From NCBI RefSeq assembly GCF_021729075.1, contig NZ_JAJSAQ010000001.1, positions 62,001-126,000 of the forward strand: a stretch of 64,000 nt of DNA, in the 5' to 3' direction. A program made the translations under genes and the position numbers. Under the pieces are notes generated by a model. It was not told the DNA's origin. It saw only the letters and a program-made list of their open reading frames with translations, and did not search any database. Shown here one piece after another: positions 45,826 through 56,334 of the stretch (positions within the stretch are counted from its first letter, which is position 1; each line of letters starts with the position of its first letter). This DNA is from Microbulbifer guangxiensis. GTDB lineage: Bacteria; Pseudomonadota; Gammaproteobacteria; Pseudomonadales; Cellvibrionaceae.

Positions 45826-47037
45826 ATGATGCGCAAATTCCTCGATTCGATTGAGCCGCACTTCCACAAGGGTGGTAAGTACGAAAAGTTCTACGCGCTG
45901 TACGAAGCGATCGACACCGGTCTGTTCCAGCCCGCCGATCGCACCAAGACCACTGCCCATGTGCGTGACGGCATCGACCTGAAACGCATCATGATCAGCG
46001 TGTGGGCCTGCGCGATGCTGGCTGCATTCTGGGGTATGTGGAATATCGGTTATCAGTCCAACCTGATCATCGCCGATATGGGCACCACCGAGTTCGACGG
46101 CTGGCGCCACGCAATCATTGGCGCGCTGACCAGCTACAACCCGGCCAGCACCTGGGACAACTTCGTCTACGGTGCCATGTTCTTCCTGCCGATCTACCTC
46201 ACCACTTTCGTGGTCGGTGGTATCTGGGAAGTACTGTTCGCAGCGGTGCGCGGTCATGAGGTGAACGAAGGCTTCTTCGTGACCTCCATCCTGTTCGCGC
46301 TGAGCTGCCCGCCGGACCTGCCCCTGTGGCTGGTGGCCATGGGTATCAGCTTCGGTGTTGTGATCGGTAAGGAAGTGTTCGGTGGTACCGGCAAAAACTT
46401 CCTGAACCCGGCACTGACCGGCCGTGCTTTCCTCTACTTTGCCTACCCGGCATCCATGTCCGGTGACATGGTATGGACTGCGGTCGACGGTTACACCGGC
46501 GCCACTGCACTGTCCGTACTGGCCAGTGAGGGCGTGCAGAACGGTGTGATCAACGCCGCTTCCGGTCCGCTGACCTGGTGGGATGCCTTCTTCGGCAACA
46601 TGCACGGTTCCATTGGTGAGACTTCCACCTTTGTGATCCTGATTGCCGGCGCCATCCTGATGGGCATGAAGATCGCCAGCTGGCGCATCGTAGCCGGCAC
46701 CATGCTGGGCATGATGGCAACCGCCACGCTGTTCAACTTCATCGGTTCCGACACCAACCTGTTCTTCAACGTGCCGTGGTACTGGCATCTGGTAGTGGGT
46801 GGTTTCGCGTTTGGCCTGATCTTCATGACCACCGACCCGGTGTCCGCCGCCATGACCAACATGAGCCGCTGGTACTACGGCATCCTGATCGGTGTCATGA
46901 CCGTCCTGATCCGTGTCGTGAACCCGGCCTTCCCGGAAGGCATCATGCTGGCGATCCTGTTCGCCAACCTGTTCGCGCCGCTGTTTGACCACTTCGTGGT
47001 GCAGTCCAATATCAAACGGAGGTTGGCACGTGGCTAA
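45826..47037 (+). CDS. nqrB: Na+-NQR subunit B
   Basis: 403 aa integral membrane subunit with about ten helices. The flavinylation motif DGYTGAT (221-227) marks T227 as the covalent FMN site, loaded by ApbE. The first 55 residues are cytoplasmic. The riboflavin-binding and Na+-channel role is known for the family. Two bases after nqrA; its stop overlaps the nqrC start. Confidence 0.97.
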   Translation: MMRKFLDSIEPHFHKGGKYEKFYALYEAIDTGLFQPADRTKTTAHVRDGIDLKRIMISVWACAMLAAFWGMWNIGYQSNLIIADMGTTEFDGWRHAIIGALTSYNPASTWDNFVYGAMFFLPIYLTTFVVGGIWEVLFAAVRGHEVNEGFFVTSILFALSCPPDLPLWLVAMGISFGVVIGKEVFGGTGKNFLNPALTGRAFLYFAYPASMSGDMVWTAVDGYTGATALSVLASEGVQNGVINAASGPLTWWDAFFGNMHGSIGETSTFVILIAGAILMGMKIASWRIVAGTMLGMMATATLFNFIGSDTNLFFNVPWYWHLVVGGFAFGLIFMTTDPVSAAMTNMSRWYYGILIGVMTVLIRVVNPAFPEGIMLAILFANLFAPLFDHFVVQSNIKRRLARG

Positions 47038-47812
47038 TAAAGATTCCGTCAAGGGAACACTGATCGTAGCCCTGGTGCTGTGTATCGTCTGTTCCGTCAT
47101 CGTCTCCACCGCCGCGGTGATGCTGAAGCCGATGCAGCAATCCAATGCTGCACTGGACCTGAAGCGCAACGTACTGCTGGCTGGTGGCCTGATCGACCCG
47201 TCCGAGGCTGGTCGCGCAGCGGTTGAAGCGGCGTTTGCGAACGTCACCACCAAGTATGTTGACCTCCGCACCGGCCAGTTCACTGACGAGGCTCCGGCCG
47301 GCGGCAGTGGCCGTGCGGCTGCCAAGATCCCGTCCGCCAGTGAAAAGCTGTCACCGGAGCAGGACATCGCCAAGATCATCCGCCGGGAGCACATCAAAGA
47401 GGTGTACCTGGTCGAGCAGAACGGCGAACTGCAGAAGATCATCCTGCCGGTTCGCGGCTATGGTCTGTGGGGTCAGCTGTACGGCTTCCTGGCGCTGAAG
47501 AGCGACCTGAATACCGTCGCCGGTATCGGTTTCTATGAGCACAAGGAAACCCCCGGACTGGGCGGTGAGGTGGACAATCCCAACTGGAAAGCGATCTGGG
47601 AAGGCAAGCAAGCCTACGCCGCCGATGGCGACGTAGCCCTGAGCGTGATCAAGGGTAGTGTCGACCAGAACACCCCGAATGCAGAGCACAAGGTTGATGG
47701 CCTGTCTGGCGCAACCCTGACCAGCAAGGGTGTCGACAACCTGGTTGAATTCTGGCTCGGCAGTGAGGGCTATGGTCCCTTCCTGAAAAACCTGAAAGCA
47801 GGGGAGGCGTAA
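47030..47812 (+). CDS. nqrC: Na+-NQR subunit C
   Basis: 260 aa from GTG 47030, eight bases inside nqrB and seven after GGAGG. One N-terminal membrane helix (about 9-30) and a periplasmic FMN-binding domain; DGLSGATLT carries the second covalent FMN at T229. Upstream in-frame ATG within nqrB is not used, judging from family length (about 255-260 aa). Also an ApbE substrate. Confidence 0.96.
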   Translation: MANKDSVKGTLIVALVLCIVCSVIVSTAAVMLKPMQQSNAALDLKRNVLLAGGLIDPSEAGRAAVEAAFANVTTKYVDLRTGQFTDEAPAGGSGRAAAKIPSASEKLSPEQDIAKIIRREHIKEVYLVEQNGELQKIILPVRGYGLWGQLYGFLALKSDLNTVAGIGFYEHKETPGLGGEVDNPNWKAIWEGKQAYAADGDVALSVIKGSVDQNTPNAEHKVDGLSGATLTSKGVDNLVEFWLGSEGYGPFLKNLKAGEA

Positions 47813-47814
47813 GC

Positions 47815-48471
47815 ATGAAAGTCAAAGATACTCTGCTGGAACCCATTTTTAACAACAACCCCATTGCCCTGCAGATCCTTGGTATCTGTTCCGCCCTGGC
47901 GGTAACCAGCTCCATGAAAGTGACGCTGGTGATGTGTGTGGCCCTGACCGTGGTGGTCTGCTGTTCCAACGTGCTGGTCTCCCTGATCCGCACCCAGATC
48001 CCGAACAGCATCCGCATCATCGTGCAGATGACCGTGATTGCCTCCCTGGTAATCCTGGTGGACCAGGTGATCAAGGCGCTGGCATACGACATCTCCAAGC
48101 AGCTGTCAGTATTCGTCGGCCTGATCATCACCAACTGTATCGTAATGGGCCGTGCGGAAGCGTTCGCGATGAAGAATGGCCCGGTGGCCAGCTTCTTTGA
48201 CGGCCTGGGCAACGGTCTCGGCTACAGCGTGATTCTGATCGGCCTGGCGTTCATTCGTGAACTGTTCGGTGCCGGCAAGCTGCTGGGTGTCACCATCCTG
48301 GAAACCGTGAACAACGGTGGCTGGTATGTGCCCAACGGTATGCTGCTGCTGCCGCCCAGCGCCTTCTTCCTGATCGGCCTGTTCATCTGGGCGATCCGTA
48401 CCTGGAAGCCGGCGCAGGTGGAAGAAGAAGAGTTCAAGATTGCGCCGAACACCAAAGCGCAGGAGGCCTGA
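47815..48471 (+). CDS. nqrD: Na+-NQR subunit D
   Basis: 218 aa, six membrane helices, of the NqrD/RnfE family. Half of the inverted NqrD-NqrE pair that surrounds the central iron-sulfur site; [12 protein letters not shown] carries the conserved Cys of the helix break. Spaced two bases after nqrC and three bases before nqrE. Confidence 0.96.
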   Translation: MKVKDTLLEPIFNNNPIALQILGICSALAVTSSMKVTLVMCVALTVVVCCSNVLVSLIRTQIPNSIRIIVQMTVIASLVILVDQVIKALAYDISKQLSVFVGLIITNCIVMGRAEAFAMKNGPVASFFDGLGNGLGYSVILIGLAFIRELFGAGKLLGVTILETVNNGGWYVPNGMLLLPPSAFFLIGLFIWAIRTWKPAQVEEEEFKIAPNTKAQEA

Positions 48472-48474
48472 TAA

Positions 48475-49083
48475 GTGGAACATTATATTTCTCTGATTGT
48501 CCGGGCCGTCTTCGTTGAGAACATGGCGCTGGCCTTCTTCCTGGGCATGTGTACCTTCCTGGCGGTGTCCAAGAAGGTGGATGCGGCCATCGGCCTCGGT
48601 GTGGCGGTCATCTTCGTACTGACGCTCACCGTGCCGGTGAACAACCTGATCTACACCTACCTGCTGAAGGATGGTGCACTGGCGTGGGCAGGTTATCCGG
48701 ATGTGGACCTGAGCTTCCTGGGCCTGTTGTCATACATCGGCGTAATCGCCGCACTGGTACAGATCCTTGAGATGTTCCTGGATAAGTATGTACCGGCGCT
48801 CTACAACGCCCTGGGTGTGTTCCTGCCGCTGATTACCGTGAACTGCGCCATCATGGGTGCATCACTGTTCATGGTGGAGCGCGAGTACAACTTCGGCGAG
48901 AGTGTTGCCTATGGTTTCGGTGCTGGCCTCGGCTGGGCGCTGGCGATTACTGCCCTCGCCGGTATCCGCGAAAAACTCAAGTACAGTGATGTGCCTGAAG
49001 GCCTGAAGGGCCTGGGTATCACCTTTATCACCGTTGGTCTGATGTCCCTGGGCTTCATGTCCTTCGGCGGTATCGATATCTAA
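48475..49083 (+). CDS. nqrE: Na+-NQR subunit E
   Basis: 202 aa, six membrane helices, GTG start with AGGAGG upstream. NqrE/RnfA family; [15 protein letters not shown] and [12 protein letters not shown] contain the two conserved cysteines that with those of NqrD hold the intramembrane iron centre. Confidence 0.96.
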   Translation: MEHYISLIVRAVFVENMALAFFLGMCTFLAVSKKVDAAIGLGVAVIFVLTLTVPVNNLIYTYLLKDGALAWAGYPDVDLSFLGLLSYIGVIAALVQILEMFLDKYVPALYNALGVFLPLITVNCAIMGASLFMVEREYNFGESVAYGFGAGLGWALAITALAGIREKLKYSDVPEGLKGLGITFITVGLMSLGFMSFGGIDI

Positions 49084-49101
49084 GCGGGGGAGCGCATTAG
49101 C

Positions 49102-50325
49102 ATGAATCTGGAAATTATTCTCGGCGTTTTGATGTTCACCATCATCGTGATTGCGCTGGTGGCGGTCATTCTCGTCGCCCGCTCGCGCCTGGTGAACACC
49201 GGTAACGTCAACATCCTGGTTAATGGTGAGAAGACCCTCACTGTTCCCGCTGGCGGCAAGCTGCTGCAGACCCTGGCGGCCAACAACCTGTTCCTGGCCT
49301 CTGCCTGTGGTGGTGGCGGTAGCTGCGCCCAGTGTGTGTGTAAAGTGGTCTCCGGTGGTGGCGACATGCTGCCGACCGAGGCGGCCCACTTTACTCCGCG
49401 TGAAGCGAAGCAGGGCAAGCGTCTCTCCTGTCAGGTCGCGGTAAAGCAGGACATGGAAATTGAGGTGCCGGAAGAAGTGTTCGGTGTGAAGCAGTGGGAG
49501 TGCACTGTGGAATCCAACCCGAACGTGGCGACCTTTATTAAGGAGCTGACCCTGAAGCTTCCGGAAGGTGAGAACGTCGACTTCCGTGCAGGCGGTTACG
49601 TGCAGCTGGAGGCGCCGCCCCATCACGTCAAGTTCTCCGACTTCGATATCGAAGAGGAGTACCGCGGTGACTGGGAGCATTTCGGTTTCTTCAACCTGGA
49701 GTCCAAGGTGACCGAGCCGGTAGTGCGCGCCTATTCCATGGCCAACTACCCGGAAGAGAAGGGTGTTGTGAAGTTCAACATCCGTATCGCCACCCCGCCG
49801 CCGCGCACCGAGGGTGTGCCCCCGGGCCAGATGTCCTCTTACGTCTTCAGCCTGAAGCCGGGTGACAAGATCAAGGTATACGGTCCCTTCGGTGAGTTCT
49901 TCGCCAAGGAAACCGATAACGAGATGGTCTTCATCGGTGGTGGTGCCGGCATGGCGCCGATGCGTTCACACATCTTTGACCAGCTCAAGCGCCTGAACTC
50001 CAAGCGCAAGATCAGCTTCTGGTATGGCGCCCGTTCCCTGCGCGAGATGTTCTACGAGGACGACTACAACGGCCTGCAGGAAGAGTTCGATAACTTCCAG
50101 TGGCACGTGGCACTGTCCGATCCGCAGCCGGAAGACAACTGGACCGGTTACACCGGCTTCATCCACAACGTGGTCTACGAGAACTACCTCAAGGACCACC
50201 CGGCGCCGGAAGACTGTGAGTACTACATGTGTGGTCCGCCCATGATGAACGCAGCAGTGATCAACATGCTGAAGGATCTGGGTGTCGAGGATGACAACAT
50301 CCTGCTCGATGACTTCGGTGGCTGA
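49102..50325 (+). CDS. nqrF: Na+-NQR subunit F (NADH dehydrogenase)
   Basis: 407 aa. One membrane helix (about 4-25), then a 2Fe-2S ferredoxin domain with C69, C75, C78 and C110, then an FAD domain ([11 protein letters not shown]) and an NADH domain ([23 protein letters not shown]). It is the entry point of electrons from NADH. The family length is about 407, an exact fit. An intrinsic terminator lies 47 bases past its stop, inside apbE. Confidence 0.97.
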   Translation: MNLEIILGVLMFTIIVIALVAVILVARSRLVNTGNVNILVNGEKTLTVPAGGKLLQTLAANNLFLASACGGGGSCAQCVCKVVSGGGDMLPTEAAHFTPREAKQGKRLSCQVAVKQDMEIEVPEEVFGVKQWECTVESNPNVATFIKELTLKLPEGENVDFRAGGYVQLEAPPHHVKFSDFDIEEEYRGDWEHFGFFNLESKVTEPVVRAYSMANYPEEKGVVKFNIRIATPPPRTEGVPPGQMSSYVFSLKPGDKIKVYGPFGEFFAKETDNEMVFIGGGAGMAPMRSHIFDQLKRLNSKRKISFWYGARSLREMFYEDDYNGLQEEFDNFQWHVALSDPQPEDNWTGYTGFIHNVVYENYLKDHPAPEDCEYYMCGPPMMNAAVINMLKDLGVEDDNILLDDFGG

Positions 50326-50330
50326 TCGCA

Positions 50331-51401
50331 GTGATTAGTCTGCTCGACTTAAAGCGAGTGCCGACAACAACAAAAACAGGGCCCGTTAACAGGGCCCTGT
50401 TTTTGCTTTTCGGGCTGCTGTTTTTCATCGTCGGTTGCACCCCTGGTGAAGATACCTGGCGCCTGAGCGGGCCGACCATGGGCACCAGTTACCACATTAC
50501 CGTGGTGAGCCCCCCGGCTACCCTGGAGCGGGATCAGCTCCAGGCTGCGATCGATATCGAACTCCAGGCCGTGAATCAGGAGATGTCCACCTACATCCCG
50601 GATTCGGAGCTGATGCGTTTCAACCGCGGGCCAGTCGGTGAAGCGGTGCCGGTCAGTGGTCATCTTGCTGAGGTGGTGGAGCTGTCGCTGGATATTTTCC
50701 GGCGCAGTGAAGGCGCGTTCGACATTACGGTCGGCCCCCTGGTCAACCTGTGGGGATTCGGGCCGGGCCCGGAACCGGAAACCACGCCGGGCGATGACGC
50801 CATTGACGCGCTGCTGAAGACCGTCGGCTCCGACGCATTGCAGGTCGAGCGCAACCCGGATCGGCTGACCCGCACCCGGCCTGTAGAACTGGACCTGTCG
50901 GCGATCGCCAAGGGACACGGTGTCGATCGGGTGGCTCAGCTGCTGGAAGAGCAGGGCATCGAGAACTATCTCGTTGAGATCGGTGGTGAGCTGCGCACTG
51001 CTGGCGTAAACCCGAAGGGCGCCAGGTGGCGCATCGGGATCGAGAGGCCCGTTCCCTCGGGCAGTGTGGTTCAGTTGCCCGTTGAGATCAGCGGCTATGC
51101 CATGGCCACCAGTGGCGACTATCGCAATTATTACGAGCGCGATGGCGTCCGCTACGCGCACAGTATCGACCCGAGGACTGGACGCCCACTGCAGCATCGA
51201 CTCGCCTCGGTGACGGTGCTGGCGGAGAGCTGCGCGGAAGCAGACGGCCTGGCCACGGCCCTCAATGTGATGGGCGCTGAGGCCGGGTTACAATTGGCGG
51301 AGCGGGAGGGGCTCGCTGTTTATATGCTGGTAAAGACGGACGAGGGCTTTGAGCCGGTCGCCAGCACTGCCTTCGAACCGTTTTTAAAGAGGTCTGAATA
51401 G
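50331..51401 (+). CDS. apbE: FAD:protein FMN transferase (lipoprotein)
   Basis: 356 aa from GTG 50331, five bases after nqrF. The N-terminus is a lipoprotein signal, ALFLLFGLLFFIVGC, with C36 as the lipid site. The mature part shows GPTMGTSYHIT, DITVGPLVNLWGFGP, DLSAIAKGHGVD and HSIDPRTGRPL, the ApbE Mg-FAD-binding pattern. It transfers FMN from FAD to the Thr of NqrB and NqrC in the periplasm. Start choice is uncertain because the signal-peptide codons overlap a strong terminator hairpin; no later start keeps a charged N-region. Confidence 0.93.
   Translation: MISLLDLKRVPTTTKTGPVNRALFLLFGLLFFIVGCTPGEDTWRLSGPTMGTSYHITVVSPPATLERDQLQAAIDIELQAVNQEMSTYIPDSELMRFNRGPVGEAVPVSGHLAEVVELSLDIFRRSEGAFDITVGPLVNLWGFGPGPEPETTPGDDAIDALLKTVGSDALQVERNPDRLTRTRPVELDLSAIAKGHGVDRVAQLLEEQGIENYLVEIGGELRTAGVNPKGARWRIGIERPVPSGSVVQLPVEISGYAMATSGDYRNYYERDGVRYAHSIDPRTGRPLQHRLASVTVLAESCAEADGLATALNVMGAEAGLQLAEREGLAVYMLVKTDEGFEPVASTAFEPFLKRSE
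50372..50404 (+). terminator. Strong intrinsic terminator inside the apbE reading frame
   Basis: AAAAACAGGGCCC (50372-50384), 7-base loop, GGGCCCTGTTTTT (50392-50404): a perfect 13-bp stem whose 3' arm ends in a T-run, followed by GCTTTT. It lies 47 bases after nqrF and within codons 14-25 of apbE. Confidence 0.88.
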
Positions 51402-51403
51402 AA

Positions 51404-51640
51404 ATGATCTATATCTTTGCGTTTATCGCCGTTGCGCTGGTAATCACCGGTATGGCCCTCGGAGCCATCATCCAGAACAAGCCGCTGAAGGGCAGCTGTG
51501 GTGGCCTCAACAATATTGGCATGAAGCAGGATTGTGCGATCTGCGGCGGCGATGACGATGAGTGTCGCAAAGAGCAGGAGCGCAAGGAGCGCCTTGCAGA
51601 GGCAGCGGACCTCGCCTACGACGCAACCAAGCGCCAGTAA
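51404..51640 (+). CDS. nqrM: Na+-NQR maturation factor NqrM
   Basis: 78 aa, one N-terminal membrane helix (about 2-22) then a Cys-rich segment, GSCGGLNNIGMKQDCAICGG plus one more C, four cysteines in all. NqrM (formerly DUF539) is needed to assemble Na+-NQR and is thought to deliver iron to the NqrD/NqrE centre. Two bases after apbE, so the maturation genes form one unit downstream of the structural genes. Confidence 0.93.
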   Translation: MIYIFAFIAVALVITGMALGAIIQNKPLKGSCGGLNNIGMKQDCAICGGDDDECRKEQERKERLAEAADLAYDATKRQ

Positions 51641-51681
51641 GTTATACAAGTACAACAAATCAGAATTATCAGAGCTGTTAG

Positions 51682-53079
51682 ATGGCAGAGCAAAAGTTTG
51701 ACCTGGTAGTAATCGGATCCGGCCCCGCTGGAGAGGCCGCCGCCATGAGCGCGGCCAAAAAGGGCATGCGAGCGGCGGTAATCGAGAAGCGTCCCGCGGT
51801 GGGTGGTAACTGCACGCACAAGGGCACGATCCCTTCCAAGGCCCTGCGTCACTCGGTCAAGCAGCTGATGCGCTATAACACCCAGCCCGTGTTCCGTACC
51901 CTGGGTGAACCCTGCCGGCTGTCTTTTCCGCAGGTCATGGAGTCGGTGCACAAAGTCATCAACTACCAGGTGGAGATGCACACCAGTTTCTACGCGCGAA
52001 ACCGCGTCGAGCTGATTCTCGGTGAAGCCCGCTTCCGCGATGCCAACACGATTGAAGTACAGCTTCAGGATGGCGCCTTGGAAGTGATCAGGGCTGACAG
52101 GTTTGTTGTTGCCACCGGGTCCAGGCCGTACCGTCCGGGTGATGTGAATTTTGATCATCCCCGTGTCTATGACAGCGATACCATCCTTGAGATGCAGCAC
52201 ACCCCGCACTCCATGATGATTTACGGTGCCGGTGTGATTGGCTGTGAGTACGCATCCATCTTTGCGGCACTGGGAATCAAGGTTGACCTGATCAACACCC
52301 GTGGCAGCCTGCTGGAATTCCTCGATGATGAGATTTCCGATGCGCTCAGTTACCACCTCAGGGACATGGGCGTCACCGTCCGGCACCAGGAGGAGTATGC
52401 CAAAGTGGTGCCCACGGAAAATGGCGTGATCATGGAAATGCAGTCCGGTAAGCGTATCCATGCCGATGCACTCCTGTGGTGTAACGGACGCTCCGGCAAC
52501 ACCGGTTCACTGGGGCTGGAAAACGTGGGCCTCGAGGCCAACCATCGAGGGCAGCTGACGGTCGATGAGCACTACTGCACCGCCGTGGACAGTATTTACG
52601 CGGTGGGAGATGTGATTGGCTGGCCGAGCCTGGCCAGTGCCTCCTATGACCAGGGCAGGGCAGTCGCCGCCGCCATTGCCGGTCGTGGTCACCGGGTGAT
52701 CGAGGATGCACCCACCGGGATTTACACCCTGCCGGAGATCTCTTCCGTCGGCCAGACAGAGTCCGAACTCACCGCAGCAAAAGTGCCTTACGAAGTCGGG
52801 CGGGCACTGTTCAAACATACCGCCAGGGCGCAGATTTCCGGTGAGCGTGTCGGTATGCTCAAGATCCTGTTCCATATCGAAACGCATGAGATTCTCGGCA
52901 TCCACTGCTTTGGTGCGGAGGCCGCGGAGATTGTGCACATTGGCCAGGCCATCATGAAGCAGCCGGCACCCAATAATGTGATCGACTTCTTCGTCAACAC
53001 CACGTTCAACTATCCGACCATGGCAGAGGCTTATCGCAGTGCCGCGCTGGATGGCCTGAACCGGGTGATGCGTCTGTGA
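51682..53079 (+). CDS. sthA: Soluble pyridine nucleotide transhydrogenase
   Basis: 465 aa flavoprotein of the disulfide reductase fold. FAD motif VIGSGPAGE (10-18); the redox-active pair is absent, [17 protein letters not shown] keeping only one Cys (C44), which separates SthA from lipoamide dehydrogenase; NAD motif [15 protein letters not shown]. It equilibrates NADPH with NAD+. Its position just after the NQR genes groups three NAD(P)H-handling functions. Confidence 0.94.
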   Translation: MAEQKFDLVVIGSGPAGEAAAMSAAKKGMRAAVIEKRPAVGGNCTHKGTIPSKALRHSVKQLMRYNTQPVFRTLGEPCRLSFPQVMESVHKVINYQVEMHTSFYARNRVELILGEARFRDANTIEVQLQDGALEVIRADRFVVATGSRPYRPGDVNFDHPRVYDSDTILEMQHTPHSMMIYGAGVIGCEYASIFAALGIKVDLINTRGSLLEFLDDEISDALSYHLRDMGVTVRHQEEYAKVVPTENGVIMEMQSGKRIHADALLWCNGRSGNTGSLGLENVGLEANHRGQLTVDEHYCTAVDSIYAVGDVIGWPSLASASYDQGRAVAAAIAGRGHRVIEDAPTGIYTLPEISSVGQTESELTAAKVPYEVGRALFKHTARAQISGERVGMLKILFHIETHEILGIHCFGAEAAEIVHIGQAIMKQPAPNNVIDFFVNTTFNYPTMAEAYRSAALDGLNRVMRL

Positions 53080-53540
53080 CGGAGCCGTCGCCAACGGAGT
53101 TCCGCGAGCTGGTAAAAGGGTTCTTCGAGCAGATCCCCTTCAACAGGCAGATCGGCCTGGAAATGCGTGAGCTGGATCTGGAACAGCTCACTATCTCCGC
53201 CGCTTTCGAGTTGCGTCCGGAGCTGATCGGCAATATCTGGAAGAACATCCTGCATGGCGGCGTAATCGCAACGGCGCTGGATACGGTGGGTGGGCTCACC
53301 GCGATGGTGGCCGCCTACCAGCGGCTGGGCGACATCCACTGGAAGGAAAAGGCAGAACGGCTGTCAAAGCTTGGCACGGTGGATATGCGGGTGGATTACC
53401 TCAAGCCGGGCAGGGGGGAGCACTTCGTGTGTCAGGGCTCCATCCTGCGTACCGGCAACAAGCTGGTCGTTGCGAGGATGGAGCTGGCCAACGACTCTGG
53501 TGAACTGATTGCCACCGGAACCGCCACTTATCTCTACTGA
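53076..53540 (+). CDS. Hotdog-fold thioesterase (PaaI/YigI-like)
   Basis: 154 aa, GTG start overlapping the sthA stop (GTGA), so translationally coupled. [20 protein letters not shown] is the hotdog catalytic helix with the HGG motif, and [20 protein letters not shown] forms the beta sheet. Likely a cytoplasmic acyl-CoA thioesterase; substrate unknown. It converges with the esterase gene three bases away and is probably not part of the minus-strand locus. Confidence 0.85.
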   Translation: MTEPSPTEFRELVKGFFEQIPFNRQIGLEMRELDLEQLTISAAFELRPELIGNIWKNILHGGVIATALDTVGGLTAMVAAYQRLGDIHWKEKAERLSKLGTVDMRVDYLKPGRGEHFVCQGSILRTGNKLVVARMELANDSGELIATGTATYLY

Positions 53541-53543
53541 TCG

Positions 53544-54551
53544 CTACTGGGCCTGGGCCGAAGTGTCTCGCTGCACCCGACGGTTGTTGGCGAAGAACCA
53601 CTCGGTAATCCAGGCCGGATAGTTCACGTGCTTCCCGTCCACGAAGAACCCTTCGACCCCTTCACCTGCCGGCCATGCATGGCCCATTCCCGAAACCAGC
53701 AAGCTTGAAACCCTTGGTCCCTTGGCGTCACACCACTGGGAGATTTGGGCATTTTCGAGGTCTGGTTTGGCCTGGGCATTACAGTCATTGATCTCGGCAA
53801 AGTCGGCATAAACCGTGCGCGCGATGCCCGCACTCCGTTCGGCATGGGCCGGTACAACGATGCCGTCCTCGGAGCCATGCACACTGTTCCACAGCTGTGT
53901 ATTGAGAAGTTCTGCCAGGGGCTCCTTTCCGGACTGTGCGGCATAGTTCAGGCAGTACTGCTTGCCCTGCTCGATAGAGACGGAAGGTGAGCCCAGGTCT
54001 GCCTTGTCACCTTTGGAGCCGGGTGTAGGGCCAGCACTGACACCGACACCGGCAAAGATCTCCGGGGCCATGCACCACAGCTGGTTGGCGATGCCACCAC
54101 CAGAGGAGAGACCCGTGAGGTAGACCTGCGCCGGGTCGATGTTGAGGGATTCGTCGCCCAGTAGCTCCTCGACCATGGCGATCAGGTACGCCTGGTCACT
54201 CTCGGTGCGACTGGCCTCGGGCCCCTCATGAAAGTTCCAGCACCCGAGAAAGCCGAAGGAGCCCTCACCAGATGCCTGCGGTACCGCCACGACCATGCCG
54301 TACTCCTCCGCCACGGCCTCCCAGTTGCCCGACTCGCGGATGGTGTCATTGCGCTGCACACAGCCGTGGAGGCTCACCATCAGCGCTCGACCAGAGCCGA
54401 TACGTGGCTCACTGGACGGAACATACAGAAAAGTGTCCAGCTCTCCCGCAAACTCTCGCTCCTCGGTCCAGGAGCCCGCGAGGGCGCCGTGGGATGCCAT
54501 TGAGAGTAGCGCGAAGACAGGTGCCAGGACCTTTGCGCGGATATTGGTCAT
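53544..54551 (-). CDS. Secreted PHB-depolymerase-like esterase
   Basis: 335 aa from ATG 54551, with signal peptide VLAPVFALLSMASHGALA. Alpha/beta hydrolase of the esterase PHB depolymerase (LpqC/feruloyl esterase-like) family: oxyanion region SLHGCVQ, nucleophile Ser in GLSSGG, acid D in HGSEDGIVVP, and His in GMGHAWPAG. Several cysteines suggest disulfides in the exported enzyme. Expected to cut ester bonds of polyesters or plant-type esters outside the cytoplasm. It lies 115 bases after the acyl-CoA ligase on the same strand and may be the last gene of the locus or a separate one. Confidence 0.85.
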   Translation of the reverse strand: MTNIRAKVLAPVFALLSMASHGALAGSWTEEREFAGELDTFLYVPSSEPRIGSGRALMVSLHGCVQRNDTIRESGNWEAVAEEYGMVVAVPQASGEGSFGFLGCWNFHEGPEASRTESDQAYLIAMVEELLGDESLNIDPAQVYLTGLSSGGGIANQLWCMAPEIFAGVGVSAGPTPGSKGDKADLGSPSVSIEQGKQYCLNYAAQSGKEPLAELLNTQLWNSVHGSEDGIVVPAHAERSAGIARTVYADFAEINDCNAQAKPDLENAQISQWCDAKGPRVSSLLVSGMGHAWPAGEGVEGFFVDGKHVNYPAWITEWFFANNRRVQRDTSAQAQ

Positions 54552-54666
54552 TGTTTGTACCCTTATAGGTGATTTACCCGGGAGTATGTTGAAGAGATTT
54601 CCCGGCAAATCTACCAGAGCCAACAGGCTTATGGCACTCCACCTTTGGTCTGAACACTGTAGGGGC

Positions 54667-56310
54667 TCAGCTCAGGGTCCCTGACAAAGTACCTGCAGGT
54701 GCTTTGCCGGCACTCTGAAGGTCACAGGTTTCGGCGGTGACTCCCTGGGCCCTGAGTTCTACTTTCCTGATCTTGTTGGTCGAGGTGCGCGGTAAATCCC
54801 CGGTTTTGGCGAAGCGCAGGTACCGGGGAATCGCATAGCGGGGAATGTTTTCCGTGCAGTGTTCGAGGATCGCGGCAGGGTCAAGATGCTTGTCGCTGAC
54901 GATAATCGCCATGACCTCGTCCTCCCCGCCCTCGATATCTGCGGGTACGGCAATGACCGCACACTCCTGGATACCGGGATAACTCAGCAGGGCAGTCTCC
55001 ACTTCGAAGGATGAAATGTTCTCGCCGCGCCGGCGGATGCAGTCTTTCAGGCGATCGACAAAGTAGAAGTAGCCATCTGCATCCATGCGGCCGGCGTCCC
55101 CGGTGTGGAACCACAGGTTTTTCCACGCCTCCAGTGTTTTTTCCGGCATCCGGTAGTAGCCGCTCATGAATCCGGCCGAGACTCTGGGGCGCACCTGGAT
55201 TTCGCCAACCTCTCCGGCTGGAACAGGCAGGTCCGTCGCCGGGTCGGCGATTCGCACCTCGAAGTAGCGCTCATAGGGCTTGCCGCAGCTGCTGGGGCGG
55301 GGTGCAGCCAGTGGCGTGAACAGGGGAATGTTGACTTCGGACATGCCATACAGCTCGATCATGCGGACACCGAAGCGGCGCTGAAAGCGCTCGATGAAGG
55401 TCGGCGCTGCCGGCGCTGCGGCAATGACCCGAAGCTGATGTTCGCGCTCATCGGCGACCCCGGGTTGCTGGTCCACAAACTCAGTCATCACGCCAAGCAG
55501 GTTGGTGTGGGTAGCGCGGTGCTCCCGGATGTCGGCCAGCCAGCGCGAGGCACTGAATTTTTCACGAATGACTGCGGTGGCACCATTGATCAGGCAGGCA
55601 TAAAGCTGCATGAACAGGGCGTTGCAGTGAAACAGTGGCATGTTGATGTAGTAAGTGTCGTCCTGGCGGAATTCCAGATTGTCGATGGTGCCGAGTCCGT
55701 ACAGGTAGCAATGGGCATGGGGCATCATCACGGCCTTGGAGGGGCCTGTGGTGCCAGAGGTGAACATCAACCCTGCCAGATCCTGAAAGGTCGCCTGCGA
55801 TACCGGTGCTTCCGTAACCTCGCCACGCAAGCGCTCGAAGTGATCGAGGGGGATGTCCAGGCGATTTTGTGCATCGGCCGGGACAGTACCGGTAACAAAG
55901 ATCCGCTCCAGAGTGTCCAGTTGAGTGATTACCGGGAAGATTTTCTCCAGCTGCCCTGGGCTGCAGACCAGGACCCTGGCTTCGCTGAGGTTCAGCGCGT
56001 GGACCAGAAAGCTCCCCAGCAGTTCGGTGTTCAGCCCCACCAGGACAGCATCGGCCTGGTGGCAACCCCACCAGGTTTCGCAGAACTCCAATCCGTTGGG
56101 GAGCAGGGTGGCCACCTTTGTTCCCGGCTCAATGCCCGCATTGCGAAGGCCTGAAGCGATCTGCAGCGAGCGTTGGTGGATGTCTCCGTAAGTGAGACTC
56201 GGTCCGTCGATAAACGTGATCGCGGTTTTATCCGCTGTCGTTCTGGCCCAGTGGGCCAACACCTGGGGGGTAGTCCAGCGTTCCATGTCTCTGAGCGGAT
56301 GCAATGTCAT
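54667..56310 (-). CDS. Acyl-CoA synthetase (AMP-forming, CaiC-like)
   Basis: 547 aa. ANL-family motifs: FTSGTTGPSKAVMMPHAH (P-loop), YGMSEVNIP, TGDAGRMDADGYFYFVDRLK, and the late catalytic Lys region RTSTNKIRKVELR. No signal or membrane segment. It activates a carboxylic acid to its CoA thioester. Starts 24 bases after the thiolase stop with AGGA upstream, so it is in the same operon. The overall appearance resembles crotonobetaine/carnitine and medium- to long-chain acid ligases; the acid is not predictable. Confidence 0.9.
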   Translation of the reverse strand: MTLHPLRDMERWTTPQVLAHWARTTADKTAITFIDGPSLTYGDIHQRSLQIASGLRNAGIEPGTKVATLLPNGLEFCETWWGCHQADAVLVGLNTELLGSFLVHALNLSEARVLVCSPGQLEKIFPVITQLDTLERIFVTGTVPADAQNRLDIPLDHFERLRGEVTEAPVSQATFQDLAGLMFTSGTTGPSKAVMMPHAHCYLYGLGTIDNLEFRQDDTYYINMPLFHCNALFMQLYACLINGATAVIREKFSASRWLADIREHRATHTNLLGVMTEFVDQQPGVADEREHQLRVIAAAPAAPTFIERFQRRFGVRMIELYGMSEVNIPLFTPLAAPRPSSCGKPYERYFEVRIADPATDLPVPAGEVGEIQVRPRVSAGFMSGYYRMPEKTLEAWKNLWFHTGDAGRMDADGYFYFVDRLKDCIRRRGENISSFEVETALLSYPGIQECAVIAVPADIEGGEDEVMAIIVSDKHLDPAAILEHCTENIPRYAIPRYLRFAKTGDLPRTSTNKIRKVELRAQGVTAETCDLQSAGKAPAGTLSGTLS

Positions 56311-56334
56311 TATTCTTATCCTGCACTTTGATGT

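Noticed and set aside
45820..47442. 540-codon frame antisense to nqrB and nqrC
   Set aside because: His-, Gly- and Val-rich antisense shadow of membrane-protein codons.
54595..54612. AGATTT-CCCGGC-AAATCT as terminator of the acyl-CoA ligase gene
   Set aside because: Weak AT stem with no T-run on the minus strand; kept only as an inverted repeat.
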